Below, piece by piece: positions 25,384-35,194 of a DNA stretch of 35,210 nucleotides. Location: positions 38,564-73,773 of the forward strand of contig MLAK01000707.1 in assembly GCA_001839685.1 (NCBI GenBank). Reading direction: 5' to 3'. The DNA is from Tritrichomonas foetus. Lineage: Eukaryota; Parabasalia; Tritrichomonadida; Tritrichomonadidae. The number at the start of each line of letters is the position of its first letter. Within the stretch, counting starts at the first letter, position 1. The position numbers and the translations under genes are program-made. Under the pieces are notes generated by a model. It ran no database searches. It was not told the origin of the DNA and was given only the letters and a program-made list of their open reading frames with translations.

Positions 25384-28300
25384 ATGAGTGTTTCAGCTTC
25401 GATTTCAAATTTAATCGGGTATGATTCTCTCATTACTAGCAAAAGAGGTATCAAATCCTTAAACACGATTCATTTTTCACCAGGTTGGTTTTTAATCAAA
25501 TTATTAATTTCATTATCAACTAAAGAAACCACTTTTATGAAGATGAATTATCAGATTCACTTTTCTTCTGATTTAATGTTACAAACTGGATGGTATCAAA
25601 TGTATTTAAATCAAACTCAAGTTCATTATTTACTTGAAAATAAAATTGCTAAAGTTTATTCATATAATACAAATAAAAAGTTGCTCAGTTCTGATCATGA
25701 AACCACAAATATTAATAATAATAAACAAATGAACTCAAAATATTTAGTTCAAAGTATTTCAAATTGGAATACTCATGTAAATATTTTAAGCCAGATTGCA
25801 GAAACATATTATATTGTTGATGGCTGCACAGAGCATGAATTAACTAATGATCCACAAGTTTTGTCATTCCAAGTCATGCCAGAAGTCGAGTTCAGAAACC
25901 GTTATTCAAGTGGAATTCTTCAAAGTGGAAAAGAAGAAGTTGAATTTGATAAAGAATGTGTCAGAATACCAACACCACTTCATAATAGAGGACTTCTCGG
26001 TCAAAATCAAATCATCAACATTGTCGATTCTGGAATTGATACTTATCATCTTTTCTTTTATGACGATAAAGTTGAAGTGCCAATCAATAAAACAGATTTC
26101 AAACACCGAAAAATTGTTCGATATGATGCATTGATGGATGCAGCTGATGGAATTGAAGGGCATGGAACTCACGTTTCTGGAACAGCTGTTGGAAATCCAC
26201 TATGCCAAGATTGTGGATTGAAAATGTACAAAGGCGTTGCACCAGAAGCAAAAGTATATTTTGTAGATTTTGGAGATGCGAAAAAAAATACTTCTATCTT
26301 TCCAAATATGGATTTAGTTGTAAAACAAATGAAAGAATTAAATGCTAAAGTTTCATCTAATAGTTGGGGAATTCCAGGAATTAATTTGTATAATACTGCA
26401 GCATTTGATAAATTATCTTATCTTAATCCAGACATTTTATTTGTGATAGCTGCTGGAAATAGTGGAAATTATAAGAATAATCCAATCCTAATGTCAGTTG
26501 AAAGTCCAGCAGACGGTAAAAATGTCCTTGGAATTGGAAATGCAATACAACCAAAAGGTCATTTCATTGAAAATAGCGATCTACGCCGTTATTCATTTGT
26601 AGCTTCTGATGATCCTGATGGTGATCATATTGTTGTTGAACCAGCAACATCGAATGGAGCTAAAAATCTTTGGAGTTCAACAGAAACCAAATTTAATGAA
26701 TGGATTATGGAAACAGAAGTTGTTGATGAAACAAGCAACAATTTTACTAATAAAATCATGGTAATTAATAAAAGTGGAAAATTATGTGATGCGATTGTAA
26801 AAGCCATAAAGGGAAAAGCAAAAGCCTTATACCTTCCCTATTTTCCTAAATGCACAGCACAGTTGAGAGATAATAATGTTAATTATTCAAGTATGTATGT
26901 TTTTAAATCATCAACACCTAATTCATTTGATCCAAAAACCGTTCTTGACATGAAAAAGATTAATCTTGTACTCTCAAGTAAAAGCGACCAAGCATTAGAT
27001 CTTCGAATAACATCATCTAAGGGACCAACAATTTTCGGAAATATCAAACCTGATCTTGTTGCAATTGGAACTGAAATCATCAGCGCACGTGCTGGTGATC
27101 CTGATGACCACTCACCAAGAAGTACAAGTTTTAACAAATCTCTTTTACAAAAGAGTGGAACATCAATGTCAACACCTGCAATTTCTGGTGCTGCTGCGTT
27201 AATTTATCAGTATTTCGAAGAAAAATGGTATCCTAACAACGTCAAAGGACAAGGAAAAGAAGTAAAGCCATCTGCATCATTAGTTAAAGCGATTTTAGTT
27301 AATTCTGCTCGTAAAATTTCATCAGGCTCTGAAAGCTCCCCTTCAATTTATGATGGATATGGAATTCCTAATCTTGAACAAGGACTTGGTTTTGGCGAAT
27401 CAAAATTCAGATTTTTGGATAAAATCAGCATGCCATCAAAAGGACACTTATCCTATAAAATAACGGTAAAGAAAGGTAATTATCAAGATCTTAGAATCAC
27501 AATGGTTTACAATGATCCAGTTCTTCCACCAGAGAGAGCAATGAGATATTTTGCTGATGTAAACATTTATTTGATTTCTCCAAGCAATAAAGTGTTCTAT
27601 GGAAATGATGGTCCATTTAAGAATGGTGATCCTTTTGCAACAATCGAAAAAATCTTTGTTCATGACAGCGAGTTAGTCGATGGAGATTATGTTATTCACG
27701 TTGTTTCATCAGATTATCCTACAAATGATCAAGTTCTATTTTCTTTAGTAGTTAATGGCCCGATCACAACAGATATTTTGCCAGTTGATGATAAAAAATG
27801 TCCAGCTGATTGTGGAAACAATGGGAAATGTGTAAATGGACAATGCGTTTGTGATGCTTATTTTACTGGTATTTCATGTGAAGTTAAAGTTTCTTTATTT
27901 ACCAGTTTAATTAGGATTAATGATGTTTCAAGTAAAGATGTTCGATATGCTTTTCATCAACTTGTAAGAAAAACCGATAAGAATAATGGACTTGAAATAA
28001 GCTTTGATAATGTCACCACCAAAGGTGATCGTGTTGTATGCTACAGTCCAAAAGTTATTGGTAGAATAGCTGATAAATCATGGACTTGTACTAGCCAAGC
28101 TAAATTTATTATTACAGATGAATTAGATGCAGATGATATGATTTATTTTGCCTTTTTCGCATCAGCTCCTCCAACCAAGAAAGACTCATTTAAAGTGCGC
28201 TCTCAAAGAGTTATTGTCAAAGATCCTACACCTCCTGTTGATCCACCTGTAGTGATAACCACAGCTAATGATGGTGGTAATAAGCCTGATCAACCTAACA

Positions 28301-28599
28301 AGCCAGATGTTCCAAAGACTCCTGAAGATGAAGATGGTAATGATAAAAGACCAAGTTCTTTGATTGATGATCCTATAGATAAAACTGATCATGATATACA
28401 TTCGAAAGTTACTGATTCTTCATCATCTAAAGGAGCTGATGATAATGATGGAAAAGGAAATGGTGACAAGAAGAACAAGAAAACAACTAATGTCATTATT
28501 GGAGCAACAATAGGAGGAATTGCTGTTGTTGCGATTGTTGGTGGTGTAATTGTATATGTTATTCGAAAAAGAGTAGTCAATTATCAATTATCTCCATAA
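25384..28599 (+). CDS. Membrane-anchored subtilisin-like (S8) serine protease
   Basis: A 1071-residue protease as called from the first in-frame ATG. The triad is complete: Asp215 (IVDSGIDTYH), His260 (GHGTHVSGT), Ser594 (SGTSMSTPAISGAAAL), with oxyanion Asn359 (VIAAGNSG). A PA-like insert of about 150 residues lies between Asn and Ser. A beta-rich domain (about 680-795) resembles those after the catalytic domain in larger S8 enzymes. An EGF-like module holds six cysteines (806-832). A Pro/Asp/Lys-rich stalk leads to one membrane span (1037-1060, glycine-rich) and a short basic tail. The layout fits a type I surface protease with a prodomain of about 190 residues, but no signal peptide is visible from this start. 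A one-base shift upstream and an in-frame stop downstream suggest the gene is damaged or mis-sequenced at both ends (see findings). Confidence 0.9.
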   Translation: MSVSASISNLIGYDSLITSKRGIKSLNTIHFSPGWFLIKLLISLSTKETTFMKMNYQIHFSSDLMLQTGWYQMYLNQTQVHYLLENKIAKVYSYNTNKKLLSSDHETTNINNNKQMNSKYLVQSISNWNTHVNILSQIAETYYIVDGCTEHELTNDPQVLSFQVMPEVEFRNRYSSGILQSGKEEVEFDKECVRIPTPLHNRGLLGQNQIINIVDSGIDTYHLFFYDDKVEVPINKTDFKHRKIVRYDALMDAADGIEGHGTHVSGTAVGNPLCQDCGLKMYKGVAPEAKVYFVDFGDAKKNTSIFPNMDLVVKQMKELNAKVSSNSWGIPGINLYNTAAFDKLSYLNPDILFVIAAGNSGNYKNNPILMSVESPADGKNVLGIGNAIQPKGHFIENSDLRRYSFVASDDPDGDHIVVEPATSNGAKNLWSSTETKFNEWIMETEVVDETSNNFTNKIMVINKSGKLCDAIVKAIKGKAKALYLPYFPKCTAQLRDNNVNYSSMYVFKSSTPNSFDPKTVLDMKKINLVLSSKSDQALDLRITSSKGPTIFGNIKPDLVAIGTEIISARAGDPDDHSPRSTSFNKSLLQKSGTSMSTPAISGAAALIYQYFEEKWYPNNVKGQGKEVKPSASLVKAILVNSARKISSGSESSPSIYDGYGIPNLEQGLGFGESKFRFLDKISMPSKGHLSYKITVKKGNYQDLRITMVYNDPVLPPERAMRYFADVNIYLISPSNKVFYGNDGPFKNGDPFATIEKIFVHDSELVDGDYVIHVVSSDYPTNDQVLFSLVVNGPITTDILPVDDKKCPADCGNNGKCVNGQCVCDAYFTGISCEVKVSLFTSLIRINDVSSKDVRYAFHQLVRKTDKNNGLEISFDNVTTKGDRVVCYSPKVIGRIADKSWTCTSQAKFIITDELDADDMIYFAFFASAPPTKKDSFKVRSQRVIVKDPTPPVDPPVVITTANDGGNKPDQPNKPDVPKTPEDEDGNDKRPSSLIDDPIDKTDHDIHSKVTDSSSSKGADDNDGKGNGDKKNKKTTNVIIGATIGGIAVVAIVGGVIVYVIRKRVVNYQLSP

Positions 28600-28665
28600 A
28601 TAAGTCAACAATCTTCAATAATAGAAGAGTCTTCGTCAATCAGTGACCCAGATTTACCTGAATAA
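28600..28665 (+). other. In-frame coding-like extension after the subtilisin stop
   Basis: Directly after TAA (28597-28599) the same frame continues for 21 sense codons (ISQQSSIIEESSSISDPDLP and one more) to a double stop TAA TAA. The serine- and acid-rich composition would suit the cytoplasmic tail of a type I membrane protein and differs from the A/T-rich flank. Confidence 0.45.
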
Positions 28666-29518
28666 TAATTACATATTAGAAAAAAAAATTCATTATAATT
28701 TAAAATATTTTCTTTTCTTTTATTTTTAGGAAATAATGCATGATAATTTTATAATTTATATTCTGATCTGATATAAAAACTATAAAACCAATAATATTCA
28801 TTTTAAATAATATGATATTAATATTTTCTTGGAGAAAATGTGAACATTTTTTATTTCTGCCATCTAAGTCTTTCAAAATAAAACGGTCTTATATTCAAAT
28901 TCCGGATAAAAATTATTCAAAAGACAAAATGGTTTATTTGAAATTTTTAAATTGACCGGGAAATGAAAAGCAAAGAACCACTATTTTTGGGCAGTAAATT
29001 CTATACCATATGAATATGCCCGTGATTGAAAAATATTTATGCATTTTCATGTTCTTGATATGATTCACCTAGAAAATTTTATTCTAATATTTGGAATTCA
29101 TTGAGATTTTTTTTTATATTTTAGATAATAACATGATGTAATGCATATATAAAGCTGGAAAAGACAAATTTATGATGAAATAATCTCGGTAAAAGATTTT
29201 TTTCAGATTTGATATGACAAAATTATTTGCATCTTATTTCCATACCTATAAATTTCTAATACTAAAATGGATCCCAATATCATGATTTAATAAAACACTA
29301 AAATTTATATGTATAGGTGACTTTTATCTCTTTTTTTTTAAATATATTGTTAAACATATTAAAATTGCTTCCGGAAAATTATATAAATGATTCTATTGGA
29401 ATCACAAATAAACCAAAATAATATTTATTAATAAAGTAAGAGACATTTATACAAAAATCAAAATTCTCATTTCAGGATCCCTCTATCATTAAACATTACT
29501 GTCTCTTGAAAAGAAATG
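28666..29518. other. Intergenic region, nothing recognised
   Basis: About 850 bp of AT-rich DNA with short A and T runs and no ORF of interest. Confidence 0.5.
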
Positions 29519-29600
29519 CATCTTCTAGAAGATGTCTACCGGCTATCATTCCGGTATTGTAAAATGTGCCATTTTTCGCTTTCTTTCGAAACTTTTTTTT
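29519..29600 (+). ncRNA. Candidate structured RNA: three hairpins then T8
   Basis: Three perfect hairpins follow each other: CATCTT-CTAG-AAGATG (29519-29534, a 16-bp palindrome), TACCGG with an 8-nt loop and CCGGTA (29537-29556), and AAAATG-TGC-CATTTT (29561-29575). A T8 run follows (29593-29600), as at a Pol III terminator, and a second T8 at 29604-29611. It stands about 0.9 kb past the subtilisin stop and 0.4 kb past the RhoGEF stop (both genes point toward it). TCATT at 29486-29490 could mark a start. I recognise no known RNA family. Strand is chosen from the T runs. Confidence 0.35.
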
Positions 29601-29611
29601 GGATTTTTTTT

Positions 29612-30019
29612 GAATATGTTTTAAGCGTTGTTCACAAAGTACAGTATCACAATATTTTATATCATTTTATTATCTGAGATTTTGTCATATTGAATTTCAT
29701 TCACAAAATCTTGAATGTCCATTCAATTGATATAATTAATTAATTCGTGTGATATTTAATTGTTTATCCGATATGTAACATTTTTTAACATATATATAAA
29801 TCACTTTATATAAGTGATATCAGGTGAATAAAATAATCTATCTTTCAAAAATGTAACTTTATCCTGGATATCATTCCAACTCGAATATTTTCTATCTATA
29901 TTATATATTAAATTGGTATATAATATTAATGAGATGAAAAGAAGTTATTTGAAAGTTTTGTATTAACTCGACATTTAATCAAAATTATAAATCAAATAAT
30001 TATAATGAATAAATAAAAA
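29612..30019. other. Intergenic region, nothing recognised
   Basis: About 400 bp between the hairpin cluster and the RhoGEF stop. Very AT-rich, with several TATATA stretches and no coding frame. Confidence 0.5.
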
Positions 30020-33000
30020 TTACACTTCACAGACTTTCATAACAGACACAGAATTTGCAGCAATTTTCATTTTGAGCTCCTCCAAATTTTCGTCACTCAG
30101 TGGCAGCGTGATTACATTCTTGTCAAAACCGGATGTTTTAACATGAGGGTCATTTTTTTGGGATTCACTTACTGAAATGTTAAGATTCACTGATTCTGGA
30201 TCCTTATTAAGAATTTCACCTGCAATTTCACGAATATTTGATGATTTCGAATCGCCAGGCATCTTCCTTATCCGCACAACATCGCGCATTAAACGGCCGT
30301 GGCCAACAACAATTTTCAAAAGGAAAGGCTTGAGCATAGTTTCCGTATTAGAATCTCCATTTTCATTGTTGCTAGCTTTTTCTAATTCATCCTTCTTTCT
30401 CTGGGCTTCTAAAATTTGATCTTCGATTGCATCATTGGCTACAACAATAGTATGAAGGCCTCTAGCTTTTCGTTTAGCGGACATGAGTGCAAATGTATCC
30501 ATATGCGATGAATCAATTCCGAATTTGGTAAATACCTCGCTTTCGATAAATGTTTTCGAAAGTTTTAATGTTGGATCAGGGACAAAGGTAGATTCTGGAA
30601 CTGTGAGATTTGGTGTAGATTTATTAATGGCCAGTCGATTTTGTCCTGGACGTGGAATTCCTGATGTATCACATGCACGTTTGCCCTGAATATTTGGAGT
30701 AAATGGAGTCGACATTGGCTGTACAGACATACGGTTTGCTTCATTATATTTCGGATTAACATTCCTTGGAATAATCAAAGGATGTTGTTCATTCTCTTTA
30801 TTAGTTGAACTATTAGCTTCATTAGTTGAACTATTAACTTCATTAGTTGAACTATTAGCTTCATTAGTTGAACTATTAGTTTCATTAGTTGAACTATTAG
30901 CTTCATTAGTTGAACTATTAGCTTCATTTGTTGATTTGATTTCTTCGAGATTTTTATCTTGAACATCTTCTGTGGATGGTGTAGAAACTTGTTTATCAGA
31001 CATAGCTTTTTCTATAGCAATGCTTTCACTTTTTTCTGTTATTTCTGAATAATCGTCATCATTTTCGAACTCAGTCACGTATTCCGGTATCGATTCATCT
31101 TCATCAGGAAGTGGTAGTTCATCAGTTAATTTTTCATCGCTATTCTTTCGAGCGCTGTTTGGCTTTGGAATGTGCCTTCTATGATTTGATGATTTCACTG
31201 TTGATGACTCGTCATCAGATCCACCTTTAGTTTCTTTATTTCCATAATCTTCATTTGAATAATTGCGAACGTCAACAGTTTGAGCTCTCTTCCTTCGCTT
31301 CTTATTCTTTTTTCGCTTTGAGCTTCCATGCCTTTTTTCTGGAGTAGTCCCACTTTGTTCGCTTTCGCTTTGTTCATCTCCTTGTTCATCATTTTGTTCA
31401 TCGTTTTGCTCATCAGCATGATCATCATTGTCGTTGTGGTCGGTAGTCGTATTTTCAACATCGGTCGTATTGCCTTGGGAAACTGAAATCAGGTTATTCG
31501 ATGAATTTAATGAGGGAGTTATGCTTATCATTGGTGTGGAATTATGGGCTGGTGCGTTTGAAGGCTCTGATCTTTTCTTCATTCTTTGAAGAATTGATGT
31601 AATATCATTTAAAGATGGCGCATTAGCACTTGCATGACAGCTCTGAGAATTAGCTAAATTGGGACCTTCAAACTTCGCGCGAGGTTGAACTTGTGTTGGA
31701 TCGTTATTATTCAAAATTGAAGCCGATTTTGTTGTTGTCTTTGAACCCATTGGTGGTGGTGGCGGTGGTGGTGGCGGCGGTGGAGGAGGAGGTAATGATT
31801 GAGTTTCTTGTGATCGTGATTTTTTACTTTCAGATTTATTTGGTGTCATAGCTTCACCAAAATCAATATCCAAACTAATTTCCCTTCGATCACAATCTTT
31901 GTTGTTTTTGGTTGGCGGTATATATTTGTATTCTCGTGTAGTACTAAATCCTTCCTCAGTATCAAAGATATATGAGGAGGAGAAAGGAATCTTAGAAAAC
32001 ACGTCAATTCCACCATGAGTCATTGCACGAGTCTTAGAAAGTTGCACAAACGCGAATTTCGAAAATCCATAAGGAATATTTCCATATTGCGAAAATTTTA
32101 ATCGTTCGAATGTAGAAAGATCAATTGCATAAGTTTTCGCTGGTTTTGAATGTGAGATTACTCCACCAACTAGGAATAAATATTTACTTAAAATTGCAGC
32201 TTTATGACCAAATCTAGGGTCAAGTTTGATTAGATTTGAATGATTAGTCCATTTAAATGTCTTTAAGTTCAGTGAATAAAGTTCATTTGATATGTTTTTC
32301 TCTGTTTTCCCACCAATTACATACATTTCATCACCAACAAGAACTGATGCATGAAGATATCTTGGTGATGGTCTTTGGTTCATTGCGTCATTAAGTTCTT
32401 TGAGACTATTAATTGATGGATCATATTCAACAGTTGAATTCAAATATTTTTCACCTTTTCGCCCACCAAAAATGTAAAATTTATCTTCATAAATTACAGT
32501 TGTATGACCATGCCTTTGCATGGAATTTGGAACAGGTACTTTTGTCCATGTTTCTTCGTGGTACCTCCAAATGTCACCAAGCGAATTTTTACTACCTTGT
32601 CCGAAAATCATGTAAATATTGTCTTTGTAAACATTCATTGTATGGAATGCACGTCCTGGAACACTGGTAGGAACTGATTTCCATGTATTCTGCTCAAGAT
32701 CGTGGAGAACCATGGTGCTTGAAGGTGAACTAGATGTACCAAAGCCACCAAAGAAAACTACTTGGTTATTATTGATAGGATTCAGGGCTCCAGCATTTCC
32801 ATTGACATTATTGACGTATTCACCAAGTTCAACATCTGTCCATTTTGCGAATTTTCTGGGGCATGATATGTTAGAGAGTTGTTTTGTGCGAACTTGATTG
32901 AAATTTTCCATCCAAATTTGTTTTTCAGCATAGTCTTCAAATTGGATATGATAATCTTTATTTTCTATAAATGCAACAATACATTCAGGAGTCGGTCGAC

Positions 33001-34342
33001 CATTTGAAAAACGAAATTCTGACGCATTTGGTGGAGTTTTGGTGACAGGATGATGAGATTTTTTACCTTTTGTAGTTAATAAAACAATATCATTAAATAA
33101 ATATAAAATTCCAGATGTTCCTTTTGGTTTTATCACTTTCACATTCTTTTGAATGACCAATTCACGACCTTCTTCACTTACAAAAAATGATGGCATTGTT
33201 TTTTGAATGTTTTCCATAAGCATAAGTTGCTTAACTCGATGTGCAGTATGATCGTTGGCTTTATTTGCATTATCCAAGTTTTTCAAAGCAAGTTCGAGGT
33301 ATTTTTTATCAGGATGGAAATTTGGTGTACACTTAATTAAATCACGAATAAGTAATGGATAACGTGGATACCTCTGGACTGGTGTAACATAGTATGAAAG
33401 AAAGTCTCTACCATTTCCAGCAGGATTTTCATCATCAATTTCTTCAAATTTTCCTTCGGCATATTTTGATGTGCACTTTTTCTTTTTAATCATTTCATCT
33501 ACACTTTTATAATTAGAAACAAAAGACAAAGAACATTTAAACCGATCAACAAAATTCAAAAACAACGCTCCAAATTGTGCTGAATAGTCAATTTTAACTT
33601 TTCGAAATTCAGCCAAAAGTTGAGTATGAGTACTGAAAATTCCATCAATATCTCTGAAAATATAACGGAGTTGAATATTATCAAAAATTCGAGATTTGCT
33701 AATTGTTGGTGCCCAGTAGTCTTTCAATGACTCCAAATCACGCACAAAAGATTCTTCACTACTTAGAACTTCAGCGGCAAGATGACAGCGTTTTGTTATC
33801 GTTTTTAAAGCATCGTCTGAAATTTTGCATGAAAAAATAATTCGAGAGTTTGTTGAGCGGGCTAGAATTGCTTCACTTTGTTCGGAATCTGGAATTTCTT
33901 CCCCTTCTGCATAAAAAAGTCTGGCATCTTCACATTCAAAGGAGAATAAAGTAATTGCTAATTCTTTTATCGATTGCGCGGTCATATGAACATTTGGGTC
34001 GTAATAAACGTCCATTGGTGGGAAAACAGTTTCGGTTAGCTGAGTATTAATAGTCATAGAGAGCGAGTTTGTCAGTTTTTCTGATGTATTAATGACACAC
34101 AAGTGAGTGGGAGAGGGTGGGTATCTATCCGGCTTCACATCTAATATTAAATCGGGGTAGTCATCCAAAGGTATCGAAATTGGATTCAGTTTCTTGCGGA
34201 AAAATGGAGTTTTAATTAATAAAATTTCGCCTTGAAGTTTTAATGTATTCGAAATCATATTTGCGGTTTTGTTCGAAAGTTCGCTTGCTTGGAATATGAT
34301 ATTGGGGGAATCCTGTCTATGAATGCATACGAATGTCGACAT
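30020..34342 (-). CDS. RhoGEF (DH-PH) protein with kelch propeller and FH1-like tail
   Basis: A 1440-residue cytoskeletal signalling protein. Residues 1-180 are unrecognised. The DH domain (about 185-375) begins AAEVLSSEESFVRDLESL and has the core helix FLSYYVTPVQRYPRYPLLIR (314-333), the Rho-family exchange signature. A PH domain follows (about 395-490: GILYLFNDIVLL, then YAEKQIWMENF). Kelch blades (about 515-780) show GG pairs and W spacing (VVFFGGFG, then IYMIFGQG, FYIFGGRKG, MYVIGGKT and LFLVGGV). Then come 14 consecutive prolines (851-864), a profilin/SH3-type site, acidic and basic low-complexity stretches, heptads of NSSTNEA (1140-1181), a coiled segment and a globular C-terminus (about 1340-1440). 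It probably activates Rho/Rac GTPases at actin. No initiator of either type was found close to the ATG. Confidence 0.9.
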   Translation of the reverse strand: MSTFVCIHRQDSPNIIFQASELSNKTANMISNTLKLQGEILLIKTPFFRKKLNPISIPLDDYPDLILDVKPDRYPPSPTHLCVINTSEKLTNSLSMTINTQLTETVFPPMDVYYDPNVHMTAQSIKELAITLFSFECEDARLFYAEGEEIPDSEQSEAILARSTNSRIIFSCKISDDALKTITKRCHLAAEVLSSEESFVRDLESLKDYWAPTISKSRIFDNIQLRYIFRDIDGIFSTHTQLLAEFRKVKIDYSAQFGALFLNFVDRFKCSLSFVSNYKSVDEMIKKKKCTSKYAEGKFEEIDDENPAGNGRDFLSYYVTPVQRYPRYPLLIRDLIKCTPNFHPDKKYLELALKNLDNANKANDHTAHRVKQLMLMENIQKTMPSFFVSEEGRELVIQKNVKVIKPKGTSGILYLFNDIVLLTTKGKKSHHPVTKTPPNASEFRFSNGRPTPECIVAFIENKDYHIQFEDYAEKQIWMENFNQVRTKQLSNISCPRKFAKWTDVELGEYVNNVNGNAGALNPINNNQVVFFGGFGTSSSPSSTMVLHDLEQNTWKSVPTSVPGRAFHTMNVYKDNIYMIFGQGSKNSLGDIWRYHEETWTKVPVPNSMQRHGHTTVIYEDKFYIFGGRKGEKYLNSTVEYDPSINSLKELNDAMNQRPSPRYLHASVLVGDEMYVIGGKTEKNISNELYSLNLKTFKWTNHSNLIKLDPRFGHKAAILSKYLFLVGGVISHSKPAKTYAIDLSTFERLKFSQYGNIPYGFSKFAFVQLSKTRAMTHGGIDVFSKIPFSSSYIFDTEEGFSTTREYKYIPPTKNNKDCDRREISLDIDFGEAMTPNKSESKKSRSQETQSLPPPPPPPPPPPPPPMGSKTTTKSASILNNNDPTQVQPRAKFEGPNLANSQSCHASANAPSLNDITSILQRMKKRSEPSNAPAHNSTPMISITPSLNSSNNLISVSQGNTTDVENTTTDHNDNDDHADEQNDEQNDEQGDEQSESEQSGTTPEKRHGSSKRKKNKKRRKRAQTVDVRNYSNEDYGNKETKGGSDDESSTVKSSNHRRHIPKPNSARKNSDEKLTDELPLPDEDESIPEYVTEFENDDDYSEITEKSESIAIEKAMSDKQVSTPSTEDVQDKNLEEIKSTNEANSSTNEANSSTNETNSSTNEANSSTNEVNSSTNEANSSTNKENEQHPLIIPRNVNPKYNEANRMSVQPMSTPFTPNIQGKRACDTSGIPRPGQNRLAINKSTPNLTVPESTFVPDPTLKLSKTFIESEVFTKFGIDSSHMDTFALMSAKRKARGLHTIVVANDAIEDQILEAQRKKDELEKASNNENGDSNTETMLKPFLLKIVVGHGRLMRDVVRIRKMPGDSKSSNIREIAGEILNKDPESVNLNISVSESQKNDPHVKTSGFDKNVITLPLSDENLEELKMKIAANSVSVMKVCEV
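30801..30926 (-). repeat. 21-bp in-frame minisatellite in the RhoGEF gene
   Basis: Six 21-bp units with few differences encode the heptad NSSTNEA (variants with T or V). Unit length divisible by three keeps the frame, so copy number can vary without breaking the protein. Confidence 0.95.
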
Positions 34343-35029
34343 TTATTTGTTACGATAGAAGACAGAAAAATTCTGAAAAAATAGTAGACATATCAACTTT
34401 TTGATCATTTTTGTGATATTACAAATGGCAGTTGAATGAAATTGTCCCTAATAAAAAATAAAAGTTCACTTTTTCCATTTGACATTATTGAATTTTTTCA
34501 TCAATTTGTGTTTGAAATAATTTCTGAGATTGATAATAATGTAAAACTCTAAAGAAAAAAATCAATTTGGCAATTGACGATCTATATCACTGATATATTC
34601 TTGGATTTTTGGTTCTAAAATATTTTTTTTATTTAAAAAGGTATCTATGCTATAAAATTTCTAATGAACTGAGTTCAATCGGAAATAAAAACTATTATTT
34701 CTGGCGAATAATTGGCTATCATAAAGTTTTCATAATTGGTGTATGTTCATTCAAAAAAATTGAATAATTTCAAAAATTCTAAACAGCTCATGAATGTCTT
34801 GAATCTATGGTTCATCAGAGTCATAGTTGTATTTTCTTTTTCTCATTTCTATGTCACATTCAATAGAATCTTACCTTTGTTCAGAATTTTTGAAATCATT
34901 TCATTGTTCATTCAAATTTTAAGAATTAAAATGTACGTTTTAATATTTTTTGACCATTTTTATGGGGATATAGACGGCATGAAATTTTGACATTCCTTTT
35001 TCCGCCTTTGCCAAGAAAAACTTTTTGTG
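34343..35029. other. Intergenic region, no gene accepted
   Basis: 687 bp of AT-rich DNA upstream of the RhoGEF gene. An 84-codon plus-strand frame at 34736 has no ATG at its start and is mostly Phe, Ile and Lys, so I reject it. The last 50 bases become more G+C-rich next to the small ORF. Confidence 0.5.
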
Positions 35030-35194
35030 TTATTTCACGCATGACATAAATTTGCGCGGTAAAATTACTTCTCTCAATTTCTCCAAGGCAAAGCAAGCAG
35101 GGGATTCTAATTCTGGTGAAGGATTAAAATCCGTTCCGACCTGCCTGTAATGAAGGGGAGATTTTGACGAGGGGTCACGTGTTTTGGGAGTCAT
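35030..35194 (-). CDS. Small ORF of 54 codons, unrecognised, possibly partial
   Basis: From ATG 35194 a frame encodes 54 residues starting MTPKTRDPSSKSPLHYRQVG and ending KFMSCVK, then TAA. Base composition changes sharply from the AT-rich flanks to balanced codons using all families, as in the Myb and kinase genes. That is why I think it is coding despite the length. The middle (DFNPSPELESPACFALEKL) looks like ordinary protein with a short helix. The frame stays open upstream to the window edge 16 bases away, in A/T-only codons, so it could instead be the 3' end of a longer gene. No domain recognised and no canonical TCAYW initiator in the visible 16 bases. Confidence 0.5.
   Translation of the reverse strand: MTPKTRDPSSKSPLHYRQVGTDFNPSPELESPACFALEKLREVILPRKFMSCVK

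Noticed and set aside
34736..34990. 84-codon plus-strand frame
   Set aside because: Begins at TTG without ATG; hydrophobic A/T-driven translation.
35012..35035. Minus-strand AAATAACACAAAAAG resembling a trichomonad 3' splice site
   Set aside because: It departs from ACTAACACACAG at key positions and no matching 5' splice site lies upstream in the small ORF.
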